Source: Clostridia bacterium (GTDB taxonomy: Bacteria > Bacillota > Clostridia > Christensenellales > Aristaeellaceae). Taken from it: a stretch of 64,000 bases of DNA. The first letter of the stretch is position 1; the number at the start of each line of letters is the position of its first letter. Where the stretch lies: the NCBI GenBank assembly GCA_017552615.1, contig JAFZPI010000028.1, positions 1 through 64,000 on the forward strand, given 5' to 3'. The notes below the pieces were generated by a model. The model made no database searches and had not been told where the DNA came from. It saw nothing but the letters and a program-made list of their open reading frames with translations. The position numbers and the translations under genes are program-made. Positions 1 to 8,622 of the stretch are shown piece by piece.

Positions 1-192
1 ATTGATAAGCCCGTTTACGGGCGACCAGAACAAGCCCCTCGCAAGTGGCAGACCGTAATGGCGCCTGCAAGGGCGCAGGCTAGTAATCTAGGGCTATGCC
101 CGCATATGAAAAGCCACCGGCTGTGCCGGTGGATGTTTACTAACAATCGAAAGCCCCTCGCCTGAAAGGAGAGGGGTTGGGGTGAGGTTCCG
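1..192. other. Intergenic cluster of short hairpins
   Basis: No gene is visible. The stretch contains five short inverted repeats: GCCCG/CGGGC at 9-22, GCCTGC/GCAGGC at 63-80, GGGC/GCCC at 91-101, CCACCGGC/GCCGGTGG at 114-132 and CCCCTC/GAGGGG at 154-176. The last two lie just downstream of deoC on the minus strand and can serve as its terminator. The others have no assigned role and may be part of a repeat element or of the next transcript beyond the window. Confidence 0.4.
109..178 (-). terminator. Probable terminator hairpins of the rbgA-deoC operon
   Basis: Two hairpins follow the deoC stop on the minus strand: a 6-bp stem (154-159/171-176) followed by CTTTC, and an 8-bp GC-rich stem with a 3-nt loop (114-132) followed by CTTTTC. 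Both U-tracts are short, so termination strength is uncertain. Confidence 0.45.
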
Positions 193-891
193 TTACGCTT
201 CCAACGTCCCTGCCGCATACCGTGCTTCGGCCTCGGCCATGATCTTTTCCGTGGCGGAGACACCGCAGCGGGTCGCGCCGGCAGCCCTCGCGGCTAGGAC
301 GGTGTCCAGGTCACGGATGCCGCCGGAACCCTTGACCTGCACTTTGGATGAAACCGCGGCTCGCATAAGCTTGAGGTCGTCGATGGTGCAGCCGCTGGTT
401 CCGTAGCCGGTGGAAGTCTTCACGAAATTCGCGCCTGCCTCCTCCGAGAGCTCGCAGGCGCGCTTTTTCTGTTCGTCGGTGAGGTAGCAGTTCTCGAGGA
501 TGACTTTCACGATGGCGTTCTTTGCATGGGCGTGTTCGCAGATCAGGCGGATCTCTTCGCGGACATAGTCTTCGTCGCCGCGGATCATCCGGCCGATGTT
601 GATGACCATGTCGAGCTCCTCGCAGCCCTCTTCGAGCGCGAGGTCGGCCTCGGTTACCTTGATGGCGGTCTCGTGTGCGCCGTGCGGGAAGCCGATGACG
701 GTGCAGACCTTCACGCCGGAGCCCTTCAGCATCTCGGCCATGATTGGCACATCGCAGGGGCGCGCGCACATGGAGGCGGTGTGATACTTGAGGGCAACCT
801 CCGCGCCGCGGCGGATGTCGTCTTCGGTCAGGTAGGGCTGAAGGGTGGAGTGGTCGAGCATGGATGCGATGTCGGCGGGAACGAGTTTCAT
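193..891 (-). CDS. deoC: Deoxyribose-phosphate aldolase
   Basis: 232 aa class I aldolase that cleaves 2-deoxyribose-5-phosphate to glyceraldehyde-3-phosphate and acetaldehyde in deoxynucleoside catabolism; cytosolic. The Schiff-base lysine is K158 in FVKTSTGYG, the second active-site lysine is K187 in KGSGG, and the acidic residue is D94 in ELDMVINIG, all as expected for DeoC. Length is normal. I place the start at the ATG at 891 because AAGGAGGA precedes it by about 7 nt; the longer in-frame opening to 936 has no such site. It is the last gene of the minus-strand operon, 31 nt after the PAP2 gene, with hairpins downstream. No other deo gene is nearby, so its place here looks incidental to the glycan genes. 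Confidence 0.95.
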   Translation of the reverse strand: MKLVPADIASMLDHSTLQPYLTEDDIRRGAEVALKYHTASMCARPCDVPIMAEMLKGSGVKVCTVIGFPHGAHETAIKVTEADLALEEGCEELDMVINIGRMIRGDEDYVREEIRLICEHAHAKNAIVKVILENCYLTDEQKKRACELSEEAGANFVKTSTGYGTSGCTIDDLKLMRAAVSSKVQVKGSGGIRDLDTVLAARAAGATRCGVSATEKIMAEAEARYAAGTLEA

Positions 892-922
892 GGTGCTGTC
901 CTCCTTCATGAAGTGATAAGGT

Positions 923-1966
923 TTATCTCCTGGCATGTTTGCCTTTGTATCCGAGCTTGGAGAACCATTTAAAGGTCATCGGCCAGAGAATGGTACCGGC
1001 TGCCATGCAGGCGAAATTGGCCATGCAGGCGATATAGCCCATCTTTGTCATATTCTCAAGGGTAAGCTCTTTGCTGGAATAGCCCAGCGCTTTCTGGATG
1101 ACCAGCTGAACACCCAGCACGATCACACAGCCGCCGGCGATTTTGAGCAGCTGCGCCCACCATACGGCGCGGGTGTCATAGTGCAGCCAGCCCTCGTCGG
1201 CCTCGAAAGCGAGCCAGACAGCGAGGGTCGCGCCGATGAGCTGCCAGAGGTTCTTAATCCCGCTTGCGTAATTGCCCGCGTTTTCTCCTGCTAGTTCAGA
1301 CGGCTTGATCAGGTATGCCACGGCCAGCAGCAGGACGGTCAGGATGATGTTTCCGATGAGCACGGCGCGGATTTTCCGGTTGCCGTCGGACGCAAAGACG
1401 GGCTTCAGGATGAATACCAGCGCCAGTGCGAGCAATGTACCGCCGATGATGTCCACGGGTGTGTGGACGCCGAGATACAGGCGGGTAAAGGGAATCAGGA
1501 CCGCCAGCAGGATGCCGATGATCCGGATCCATTTATTCTTGAACCAGGCAGCCATGCTGCCGTAGGTACCCACGCTGATCAGGGTGTGGCCGCTGGGGAA
1601 GGACCAGCCGTCGGCGGCGTCACCCAGTTTGTTCATGATCTTGTTGAGCAGGCCGCCCTCGCTCGGATACCCGGACTTTGCGATCGTGTCCGCCTGTGCA
1701 AAGGGCTTGTCGCCCAGGTTCCAGGGCCTGGGGATCCGGAGGAGTGCCTTCAGCGTCTGGCCGATGCTGCTGGCAGCAAATCCGACGGTCAGCATGTACA
1801 GACCGCCGCGCTTGGAGAAGCACCAGAGCACGATCAGGGCGATGACGACAAAGAGCTTTTCATCGCCCAAATAGGTGAGCAGGTTGAAGAATGCTGTGAC
1901 AAACCCGATTCGTGCGTTCGCCAGGGTATCGAGGAACGGCAGCGTCGAGGTGGCAAGAGCTTCCAT
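923..1966 (-). CDS. PAP2-family membrane phosphatase
   Basis: 347 aa integral membrane protein of the PAP2 / lipid phosphate phosphatase family. All three signature motifs are present: K-x6-RP in KALLRIPRPW, PSGH in the middle, and SR-x5-H-type in TRLYLGVHTPVD, so the histidine phosphatase site looks intact. About eight hydrophobic segments surround them; the C-terminal third is a longer membrane extension. The substrate is probably a polyprenyl or lipid (pyro)phosphate on the outer face of the membrane. Lying directly after two GT-C glycosyltransferases that use polyprenyl-phosphate sugars, it may recycle their lipid carrier; that link is inference. GGAGGG precedes the ATG. Confidence 0.85.
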   Translation of the reverse strand: MEALATSTLPFLDTLANARIGFVTAFFNLLTYLGDEKLFVVIALIVLWCFSKRGGLYMLTVGFAASSIGQTLKALLRIPRPWNLGDKPFAQADTIAKSGYPSEGGLLNKIMNKLGDAADGWSFPSGHTLISVGTYGSMAAWFKNKWIRIIGILLAVLIPFTRLYLGVHTPVDIIGGTLLALALVFILKPVFASDGNRKIRAVLIGNIILTVLLLAVAYLIKPSELAGENAGNYASGIKNLWQLIGATLAVWLAFEADEGWLHYDTRAVWWAQLLKIAGGCVIVLGVQLVIQKALGYSSKELTLENMTKMGYIACMANFACMAAGTILWPMTFKWFSKLGYKGKHARR

Positions 1967-1993
1967 GGTGAATCCCTCCAGTAGATATGAGAA

Positions 1994-4144
1994 TCAATGA
2001 TGATAAACGTGGGCCAGTTTAGAACCGATGTCCAGGTACCAGTTGGGGACGGTGATGCCGCTCATGTAGGGGAAGAGCGCGATGAACAGCAGACCGGCGA
2101 CCACCATCAGGGTGATAGCCACGACTTTCCCGCCGGTGCCGAAGATCTTGTACAGGAGATTCAGCGTGTAGACCGTGGCGAGGATGATGAAGGGAACCGA
2201 GGCAAAATAGTGGTAGATATAGGTTCCGCGCGGTACCAGTACCCAGGGCAGGAACTGTGCCGCGAAACCGATCATGATGAAAGCGGGGGAGGCCTCCGGA
2301 GCACCGAGAACTTCCTCTCCCCTGCGGAGACGCCTGCGGCGGTCCAGCCGGACGGCAGCCCACAGAAACCACATCAGCACGATGCTGGAAATGCCTGCAA
2401 TCCACACTGCCGGATTGCCCATCGAGAAGATCGCGTAGCTTGATCCGGTGGGCACAAAGGCTGCCGAGGCATAGTACATGGGCCGCCCGTTCGTGGGCCA
2501 CTCATACCAGGGGGAATAGAAGCTGTGATCCATCCCCAGGCCGGGTATGGTATGGTAATCATACATGCGCTGCTGCTCGGTGATCAGCCGCTCCACGAAA
2601 GCGCCGAAACCTTCGATGTGCTCGGAGGTAAAGGCGGGGATGTAGACCAGCATGTAGATGGCGATGGGCAGCACAATGAAGAAAAGCAGGCAGTACAGGC
2701 AAAGGATAAAGTTGCGCAGCCATCCGATTCGCCACTGGGGTGTGCCGTTGGAGAGAATGGCGGCGTAAATGAGCATCCCGCAGGCGTGGCACACGAGCGC
2801 CACGATCGCCCCCGCAGCCCAGGCGATGAAGGCGGATTCTGTAACACCGTCCATCGCAAACTTGCAGGCCACGAGGATCATGGCGGCAGGCAGATATCCG
2901 ATCAGCGCGGCGGTCAGCAGTTTTTTCCGGGCGGCCGGATCTTCGTCGTAAGTATGGTGCAGGTGGGCGATGATCCGCCAGAAGAACAGCACGGCGAGCC
3001 CGGCTCCGGCATAGAGGCCGATCCATTTGGAGGCGACCGCCAGGCCGAAGAACAGTCCGCTCAAGCCTAGGTCCGGCAGGAGGGAGGCGAACGAGCCGCG
3101 CCCCTGGGCGGCCAGGTCCCGCTGGGTAAACCGGAGCATGAAGAAGTAGCTCAGGATGATGAACAGCACCGGGAAGGAGTCGATGGTTGCGATGCGGGTC
3201 TGGGTGAAATGCATGCAGTCCAGCGCCAGCAGGCCGATGGCCAGCCCGGCCAGCCAGGTCTTTTTTGTCAGCTGCTTGGCCAGGAGGTAGATCGCCGGGA
3301 GCATAATGATGCCCACGAGTGTTCCCGCCAGCCTCCAGCCGAAGGGCGTCATGCCGAAGATCGCGATGCAGCCTGCCATCAGGAGCTTGCCCAGCTGCGG
3401 ATGCGTGTATTCATAGACCGTCGTGCCATCCAGCAATTCTTTTGCGGTACGGGCGTGGTAGATCTCGTCGAAATAGGCCGAATTGAACCAGCTCGGTTCG
3501 CCTTCGCAGCTGTCCTGCTCGTCGATCAGGAGCTCGGGGTCACTGTAGAGAGGGGAGGAACGGTCCCCGCCCTCATGCGCGCAGACGGTTACCAGGATCG
3601 TATCGCCGGAGACGGGCCGCCTGTCGTTTGAATAGGTGGTCTCCCGGAAGATGATCTCCCCGAGCTTCAGCCCGAAAGGCTTTCCGTCGCCCTGCTGCAG
3701 CATGCTGCCGCAGGTGATGCGCACATAGCGGCCGGACAGGCGCTGGATGGTCTCATAGGTCGTGCCCTCGGCGATGCTGGCCTCCTGCCATTCGCCGCCG
3801 TAGGAGGGCGAGAGGTAGTACCATTTATAGCACATGCCTTCCGCCAGCTGGGCCCAGTAGGGCTCGGACCAGGTCTGGCCGTCATCGCTGACCTCCACCT
3901 TGAAATTACGGTAATTCACCGGTCCGTAGTACAGCATGGAGAAATCGCCGTATTGCCTGCCCAGGTCAAAGGTGACGGACTCGTTCCGGGCGCTTTGGGT
4001 CCAGGTGGACTGCGGGGCTTTGGTGCTTCCGAGGTTCACCAGCGCCAGCACCGCGTAGACCATCGTGACACAGCACATGATGAGCGTGTCCCGTTTATTC
4101 CAGTGCAGCCGGTGATCCCGCACCGGTTTGCGCAGATCATTCAT
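1994..4144 (-). CDS. GT39-like protein glycosyltransferase with discoidin-like loop
   Basis: 716 aa polytopic membrane protein resembling dolichyl/polyprenyl-phosphate-mannose:protein mannosyltransferases (GT39, PMT). After one N-terminal membrane helix comes a roughly 150-residue outer domain with discoidin / F5-8C-like features (FDLGRQYGDFSM, NFKVEVSDDGQTW, RYVRIT). The PMT first-loop acidic motif follows in SAYFDEIYHARTA, then about ten membrane helices and the PMT C-terminal region with PWYEWPTNGRPMYY. It probably moves a sugar from a polyprenyl-phosphate donor to an extracytoplasmic acceptor. I chose the ATG at 4144, which overlaps the upstream stop by 8 nt and follows AAAGGTGG; a GTG 15 nt earlier is possible. 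The order of discoidin domain before the catalytic loop is unusual for PMTs. Confidence 0.8.
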   Translation of the reverse strand: MNDLRKPVRDHRLHWNKRDTLIMCCVTMVYAVLALVNLGSTKAPQSTWTQSARNESVTFDLGRQYGDFSMLYYGPVNYRNFKVEVSDDGQTWSEPYWAQLAEGMCYKWYYLSPSYGGEWQEASIAEGTTYETIQRLSGRYVRITCGSMLQQGDGKPFGLKLGEIIFRETTYSNDRRPVSGDTILVTVCAHEGGDRSSPLYSDPELLIDEQDSCEGEPSWFNSAYFDEIYHARTAKELLDGTTVYEYTHPQLGKLLMAGCIAIFGMTPFGWRLAGTLVGIIMLPAIYLLAKQLTKKTWLAGLAIGLLALDCMHFTQTRIATIDSFPVLFIILSYFFMLRFTQRDLAAQGRGSFASLLPDLGLSGLFFGLAVASKWIGLYAGAGLAVLFFWRIIAHLHHTYDEDPAARKKLLTAALIGYLPAAMILVACKFAMDGVTESAFIAWAAGAIVALVCHACGMLIYAAILSNGTPQWRIGWLRNFILCLYCLLFFIVLPIAIYMLVYIPAFTSEHIEGFGAFVERLITEQQRMYDYHTIPGLGMDHSFYSPWYEWPTNGRPMYYASAAFVPTGSSYAIFSMGNPAVWIAGISSIVLMWFLWAAVRLDRRRRLRRGEEVLGAPEASPAFIMIGFAAQFLPWVLVPRGTYIYHYFASVPFIILATVYTLNLLYKIFGTGGKVVAITLMVVAGLLFIALFPYMSGITVPNWYLDIGSKLAHVYHH

Positions 4145-6611
4145 GGATGGATTTCCCACCTTTCAGGACTTCGGAGCGGCGCCTCACGGGAATGTCGTTC
4201 CCGGGCACGGAACACAGGTCGTATGCGGTCCACAGACCCAGGAGCACGGCGGTTAGGTTCAGGCCGGAGAGGATCTTTGCCAGGAGCTCGGTATCGGCGT
4301 TCAGGTGCCCGTACAGGTACCCCAGCGTCATGCTGTTATCCAGGACGATGCCTTCGTTCAGGAAGAAGGTGAAAGTCACGAGCAGGAGCATCACCAGCTG
4401 GCGCGGGTCGTGCCGGACGGCGCAGGCGAGAGCTAGCAGGGCCAGGGCGGGGAACACGTAGCGTTCGTGCATCCGGCAGCCGAAGGTATACAGGAGCATG
4501 AACAGCAGCGCGCCGCACAGGGGCAGGGTATCGAGCCGCCGGGAACGGCACCAGAGGTGAATGGCGATGAACAGGCACAGCGCCATGACGCTGTAGTTCA
4601 TCGAGCCGTAGCTGATCAGTGTCTGCAGCTTGTTCTGCAGGTCCGGGATGACCAGCGCCTCGCCGAACACGCCGGCCAGTGCGAAGTTCACGCCCAGGAG
4701 GCCGAGAATGATCGCGGGGGCCGCGGTCCGGCGGATGCCGCGCTTGCGGTCCTGGACGCACAGCCAGGACAGCCAGCCGATACTCAGGACTGCGAGACAA
4801 AGAATGGGCCACAGGGCCGTTCCGGTCTCGATTTTCTCCCAGTTCAGGTCAAAGATATAATAGAGGTTGGCCGTGTTGACGGTGACATAGGGGTAGGAAC
4901 TCAGGGTTTCCCCGTACTTGTCGAAGATCCATGTCCATTCCTGGTTGGGGGAGAAGGGTAGGATCACGGCCAGCGCGACGCCGACGGCCAGTACCGTGCC
5001 GATGACCATACGCCACCAGGATTCCGGGTGGCGGACCAGTTCGATGATGATGACGACAAGGCCCAGCGGCCCAAGCATCAGGGCCTGCGGCTTGTAGAGC
5101 ACCGCCAGCATGTAGACGGGCATCAGCGCGATCCAGTTCCGGCGCATGGCGAAGACCGCCACCGCAACGATCGCGAATGCCAGCACGCTGTCCACCTGTC
5201 CCCAGCAGGCGCTGTTGAGAATCATGGCGGGATTCAGGGCTACCAGCGCCACGAGGAGACCGGAGAAAGCCCGGCCCTTGCCGCGCTTGACGGCTTCATG
5301 CCCGACAAGCCAGGCGATGCCGAGGTCCGCCAGGATGGCGGGGAGCTTGAGGACGGCGTCCTCCAGCCAGTTCATATAGACGTGCCCGTTTGCGGTGCCG
5401 GTGAGCGCGATGATGGTTTCTTCCGGCCAGGACTGCTGGATCAGGTTTTCCAGCCCCCAGGCGATCCGCTGCAGACCGCCGTTGATGAGCATCGAGAGCG
5501 GCGGATAATCGCAGAAATACCCATACGCATAGAAGCCCGCGCAGCCCACACCCGTCTCCGGGTCCGAGAGGTGGCTGCTCCACAGACGGAAGCAGTTGGT
5601 GTCCACGGCGTAACCCAGGCTGTAGCTGTACTCGGGGTTCAAGTAATCCGGGAAGAGGACGAGCCGAATCCCGGAAGCCCCGTCAAAGCGCAGGATTCCG
5701 AGCGCCAGCGCCAGCCGCAGGATCAGTCCGAGCACCAGCACCGGCCAGATCCACCAGATCTGCCAGCGCGCTTCTTTCCTCGATTTGCGGTGGAACTGGT
5801 GCATGAGCAGCATCAGGACCATCGCGAACATGACCCAAAGCGCCGCGATCACATACAGCCAGGGGCGTGTGGAAACTCTGGGTTCCTGTTTGTTGGCATT
5901 CGTATTGTTATAATTCGAATAGAGCTCTGTATTGTCAAAACTGTCATAGCCGTCATCCCAGCCGGAGAAATCATCATCCGTGTCTGTCTGTCTTGCGTCA
6001 AACCACAGGTCCGCGACCACGCCCGCGGGGAGGTCCCAAACCTGTTCGAGGCAGAGGTCGTCAAACCAGGCGGTGCCCACGGCGGTCCCGCTGAAGCCGC
6101 CGAGCCGCGCGCAGACCTGCACTTCATATTGGTCCGGGCCGGTTTCGCCGTATGTTTCCACATAGACCCAGTCCCCGTCGGTCTCGGTGAGGGCGCGGGT
6201 GTGGGTGTTGGTCAGGCTCCCGTTGATGATGGAGAGATTCGCACCGTACTGGTAGTAGGGGGAACTGTTGCTGATCTCGTCTGCACTGATCCAGCCGGAA
6301 AGCCGGTACATGCACTCCGGCTCGACTTCGACGATCTGCACAAATCGGGCGTCATTCGGTTCATAGTTGACCAGCTGGACGCTGACATTGCCGTTGTGCG
6401 TGAACTGGCGGTCGATCGAGAACTCGGTGTCCCAGGTGCCCAGCATATAGGCGTCAATATCCCAGCCTTCCGGCAGGCCATCCTCCCCGATGATCTCGAA
6501 TCCCGGGTTGAACAGCAGATTGCCGTCATCCCGCTCCTCCGCCGTCCCGCAGCAAAGCATCGCCAGCGCCAGGATCAGCGCGGCGAGCCAGAGCAGGATG
6601 CGTCTGGGCAT
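4137..6611 (-). CDS. GT-C membrane glycosyltransferase with N-terminal carbohydrate-binding-like domain
   Basis: 824 aa. A signal peptide or first helix (LLWLAALILALAMLCC) is followed by an outer domain of about 170 residues with the CBM4/9-type opening NLLFNPGFE...LPEGW and closing AWFDDLCLEQV. After a short Asn/Asp-rich linker come 11-13 membrane helices typical of GT-C transferases (GT39/GT87-like), including NPAMILNSACWGQVDSV and the first-loop acidic residue in AVDTNCFRLW. Donor is probably a polyprenyl-phosphate hexose; acceptor unknown. It is cotranslated with the GT39-like gene (8-nt overlap), and both carry beta-sandwich lectin-like domains outside the membrane, suggesting they act on the same surface glycan or glycoprotein. 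The ATG at 6611 has only a weak ribosome site. Confidence 0.75.
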   Translation of the reverse strand: MPRRILLWLAALILALAMLCCGTAEERDDGNLLFNPGFEIIGEDGLPEGWDIDAYMLGTWDTEFSIDRQFTHNGNVSVQLVNYEPNDARFVQIVEVEPECMYRLSGWISADEISNSSPYYQYGANLSIINGSLTNTHTRALTETDGDWVYVETYGETGPDQYEVQVCARLGGFSGTAVGTAWFDDLCLEQVWDLPAGVVADLWFDARQTDTDDDFSGWDDGYDSFDNTELYSNYNNTNANKQEPRVSTRPWLYVIAALWVMFAMVLMLLMHQFHRKSRKEARWQIWWIWPVLVLGLILRLALALGILRFDGASGIRLVLFPDYLNPEYSYSLGYAVDTNCFRLWSSHLSDPETGVGCAGFYAYGYFCDYPPLSMLINGGLQRIAWGLENLIQQSWPEETIIALTGTANGHVYMNWLEDAVLKLPAILADLGIAWLVGHEAVKRGKGRAFSGLLVALVALNPAMILNSACWGQVDSVLAFAIVAVAVFAMRRNWIALMPVYMLAVLYKPQALMLGPLGLVVIIIELVRHPESWWRMVIGTVLAVGVALAVILPFSPNQEWTWIFDKYGETLSSYPYVTVNTANLYYIFDLNWEKIETGTALWPILCLAVLSIGWLSWLCVQDRKRGIRRTAAPAIILGLLGVNFALAGVFGEALVIPDLQNKLQTLISYGSMNYSVMALCLFIAIHLWCRSRRLDTLPLCGALLFMLLYTFGCRMHERYVFPALALLALACAVRHDPRQLVMLLLVTFTFFLNEGIVLDNSMTLGYLYGHLNADTELLAKILSGLNLTAVLLGLWTAYDLCSVPGNDIPVRRRSEVLKGGKSIHE

Positions 6612-6637
6612 GGAATCACTTCTCTTTCGGTCGGGTG

Positions 6638-6997
6638 TCAGGGCCGGTCGGCCCAGAAGGCGTTGGGAATGTGGCAGATGCCATCCTGTGTGATCTCCAC
6701 AACATCGAAACGAACCGGACGGTCCATGGCTTTCCGCTTGACCCGGAAAACCTGCGCGGCGTGGACCATTCGCCTGCGTTTGCCGTGGGAGACGGCCAGT
6801 AGTCCGTCCCCGGTGTGGCCGGTTGGGCGGTACTTGACCTCCACAAAGACGAGGATATCCCCGTCAGCCATCACGAGGTCGATCTCTCCGTCGCTGCCGC
6901 GGTAGCGGCGCTCGATCAGGGTCAGACCTTTACCGGTGAGGTAGCGGAGGGCCTGTTCTTCACCTTCGAGGCCTGTGGTATAGTTTGCTTCTTTCAT
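6638..6997 (-). CDS. yraN: YraN/UPF0102 family nuclease-like protein
   Basis: 119 aa. The family has a restriction-endonuclease-like fold. The core motif is visible: G-x-E-x2-A near the N-terminus (GLEGEEQAL), GEIDLVMADGDILVFVEVKYR carrying the D-ExK-type residues, and a basic tail. The cellular role is not established; it is very often next to rnhB, as here, where its start overlaps the rnhB stop by 4 nt. That supports a role in nucleic-acid processing, but the reaction is unknown. Confidence 0.88.
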   Translation of the reverse strand: MKEANYTTGLEGEEQALRYLTGKGLTLIERRYRGSDGEIDLVMADGDILVFVEVKYRPTGHTGDGLLAVSHGKRRRMVHAAQVFRVKRKAMDRPVRFDVVEITQDGICHIPNAFWADRP

Positions 6998-7617
6998 GGC
7001 GTCACAAAGTGCCCGATAAAGCTCCGACGATGGGCAGGGCAGGGGCCGAGGCGCTTCAGGGCTTCGATGTGCTTCGCGGTGCCGTAGCCCTTGTTCCGGG
7101 CAAATCCGTATTCGGGATACTGTTCGTCCAGCTCGCGCAGCATACGGTCCCGGGTAACCTTTGCGATGATGCTCGCGGCGGCGATGCTGTAGGATGTAGC
7201 ATCTCCCTTGATGATCGGGACTTCCTCGCCGGCAAGGCCGAGCCCTTTCACAGCGTCGATCAGATACACGTCCGCCTGCATCTGCTCCGCGGCCCTGCGC
7301 ATGGCGTTTTTCGTGGCCTCAAGGATATTGATCCGGTCGATCTCTTCGGCTTCCGCCATGCCGACGCCGACGGCTTCGGCCTCGGCCAGGATCTGGTCAT
7401 AGAGCGCTTCGCGGCGTGCTTCGGACAGTTTCTTGGAATCGTCCACCCACGGGATGGCGGAGTCAGGGCGCATTCGAACGCAGGCAGCGACGACAGGCCC
7501 CACCAGTGGGCCGCGTCCGGCCTCATCCATCCCGGCGACGGCGCGGCCGTCTGCGCGATACTGCGCGTCGAAGGCGGTCAGCTCCGCGGCGCGGGCTGCG
7601 CGATCAATCTTCGGCAT
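6994..7617 (-). CDS. rnhB: Ribonuclease HII
   Basis: 207 aa. Cleaves RNA in RNA/DNA hybrids and at single embedded ribonucleotides; cytosolic. The catalytic DEAGRGPLVGPV signature (Asp, Glu) is intact near residue 30, with YLIDAVKG and the later acidic residue in SIIAKVTRD. I set the start at the ATG at 7617, preceded by GAGGAGG at 6 nt; the open frame continues upstream but without a ribosome site. It overlaps the end of rbgA by 14 nt, the common rbgA-rnhB arrangement in Bacillota. Confidence 0.95.
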   Translation of the reverse strand: MPKIDRAARAAELTAFDAQYRADGRAVAGMDEAGRGPLVGPVVAACVRMRPDSAIPWVDDSKKLSEARREALYDQILAEAEAVGVGMAEAEEIDRINILEATKNAMRRAAEQMQADVYLIDAVKGLGLAGEEVPIIKGDATSYSIAAASIIAKVTRDRMLRELDEQYPEYGFARNKGYGTAKHIEALKRLGPCPAHRRSFIGHFVTP

Positions 7618-8482
7618 GCGCATCCTCCTCTTTCGGCCGGGGCTTCGGGGGCAGCTCGAGCGTGATGCGTCCGCACTTGCCTGCCCGGAATTCGTCGAGC
7701 ACGACGGCGCAGCAGCGGTCGTAGTCGTACACACCGCCCTTCATCAGGAAACCGCGGCCCTTGCAGACATCCTCGAGCAGCGCCTCGCCGCGCAGGGACG
7801 GATCGCTGATACGGAACCGGGCGCAGGCGGCGTCTGGCCGTACGGCCAGCAGGTCCTCCAGCAGATAAATCGTCAGCATCGGGAGATCGACAACGTCATC
7901 CTTGATGGAGCCGATATAGCACAGGCGGCGCGCGGCAACTTGATCGGAGAGCTTCGGCCACATGAGGCCGGGGGAGTCCATCAGCTGCAGGTAAGGCGAA
8001 ATGTTCACCCACTGGTTGGCGCGGGTGACGCCGGGTTTGTCGCCGGTCTGGGCGATGCCGCTGCCGTGCAGTTTGTTGATCAGGGTGCTCTTGCCCACGT
8101 TGGGAACGCCGACAACCATGGCGCGCACGGTCTTGCGCATGCCCTTGGCGGCGGCCTTTTCGACAGCCTCTCTGGCGGCGCGGTCGATGAGCGCGAGCGC
8201 CTCCTTGGCCTTGCCGGAGGTTGCACTGAACGGTGCGGCCTCGAGCCCCTGGCTCCGGTACAGCCGCAGCCAGCCCGCCGTGAGGTTGAGGTCGGCCAGA
8301 TCGGCCTTGTTCAGCAGCAGGACGCGCTTCTTTCCGGCGGTCAGTTTTTCGAGCTCCGGGTTGCGGCTGGAATCCGGCAGGCGGGCATCGCAAAGCTCCA
8401 GCACCACGTCCACGCGGCGCAGCTGGTCTGCCAGGAGCCGCCGCGCCCTGGCCATGTGTCCCGGATACCAGTTGATCTCCAT
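7604..8482 (-). CDS. rbgA: Ribosome biogenesis GTPase RbgA (YlqF)
   Basis: 292 aa circularly permuted GTPase needed for late assembly of the 50S subunit. The permuted motif order is clear: G4 NKAD, then G5-like SATS, then G1 GVPNVGKSTL, then G3 DSPG, with the RbgA C-terminal domain after it. The N-terminus INWYPGHMARARR is typical of the family and fixes the start at the ATG at 8482; upstream frame belongs to the promoter region. It is the first gene of the minus-strand operon running to deoC. Confidence 0.96.
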   Translation of the reverse strand: MEINWYPGHMARARRLLADQLRRVDVVLELCDARLPDSSRNPELEKLTAGKKRVLLLNKADLADLNLTAGWLRLYRSQGLEAAPFSATSGKAKEALALIDRAAREAVEKAAAKGMRKTVRAMVVGVPNVGKSTLINKLHGSGIAQTGDKPGVTRANQWVNISPYLQLMDSPGLMWPKLSDQVAARRLCYIGSIKDDVVDLPMLTIYLLEDLLAVRPDAACARFRISDPSLRGEALLEDVCKGRGFLMKGGVYDYDRCCAVVLDEFRAGKCGRITLELPPKPRPKEEDAHAED

Positions 8483-8516
8483 ACGACCCGCCTTCCCAAG
8501 CAGAGATAACACCGTT

Positions 8517-8545
8517 ATTAAACCATTGTTTGGCGAAAAAAGCAA
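8517..8545 (-). promoter_or_regulatory. SigA-type promoter of the rbgA operon
   Basis: On the minus strand TTGCTT, 17-nt spacer, TTTAAT. It lies 35-63 nt before the rbgA start and is divergent from the serine hydrolase promoter. Confidence 0.6.
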
Positions 8546-8559
8546 GCCTTTGCCGACGC

Positions 8560-8588
8560 TTGACCGCCGGGCGCGGACGTGCTATGCT
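8560..8588 (+). promoter_or_regulatory. SigA-type promoter of the serine hydrolase gene
   Basis: TTGACC, 17-nt spacer, TATGCT. An ATG at 8587 falls in the -10 box and so cannot be the start, which supports the GTG at 8623. Confidence 0.7.
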
Positions 8589-8622
8589 GAACAAAGAGAA
8601 GACCGGGAAGGGAGGGAGAACC

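Noticed and set aside
5028..6905. A 625-codon plus-strand open frame
   Set aside because: Antisense of the GT-C and yraN genes, spanning two real genes and lacking any domain.
8530..8622. An N-terminal extension of the serine hydrolase starting at 8530 or 8587
   Set aside because: The extension overlaps the promoter; the GTG at 8623 has the good ribosome site.
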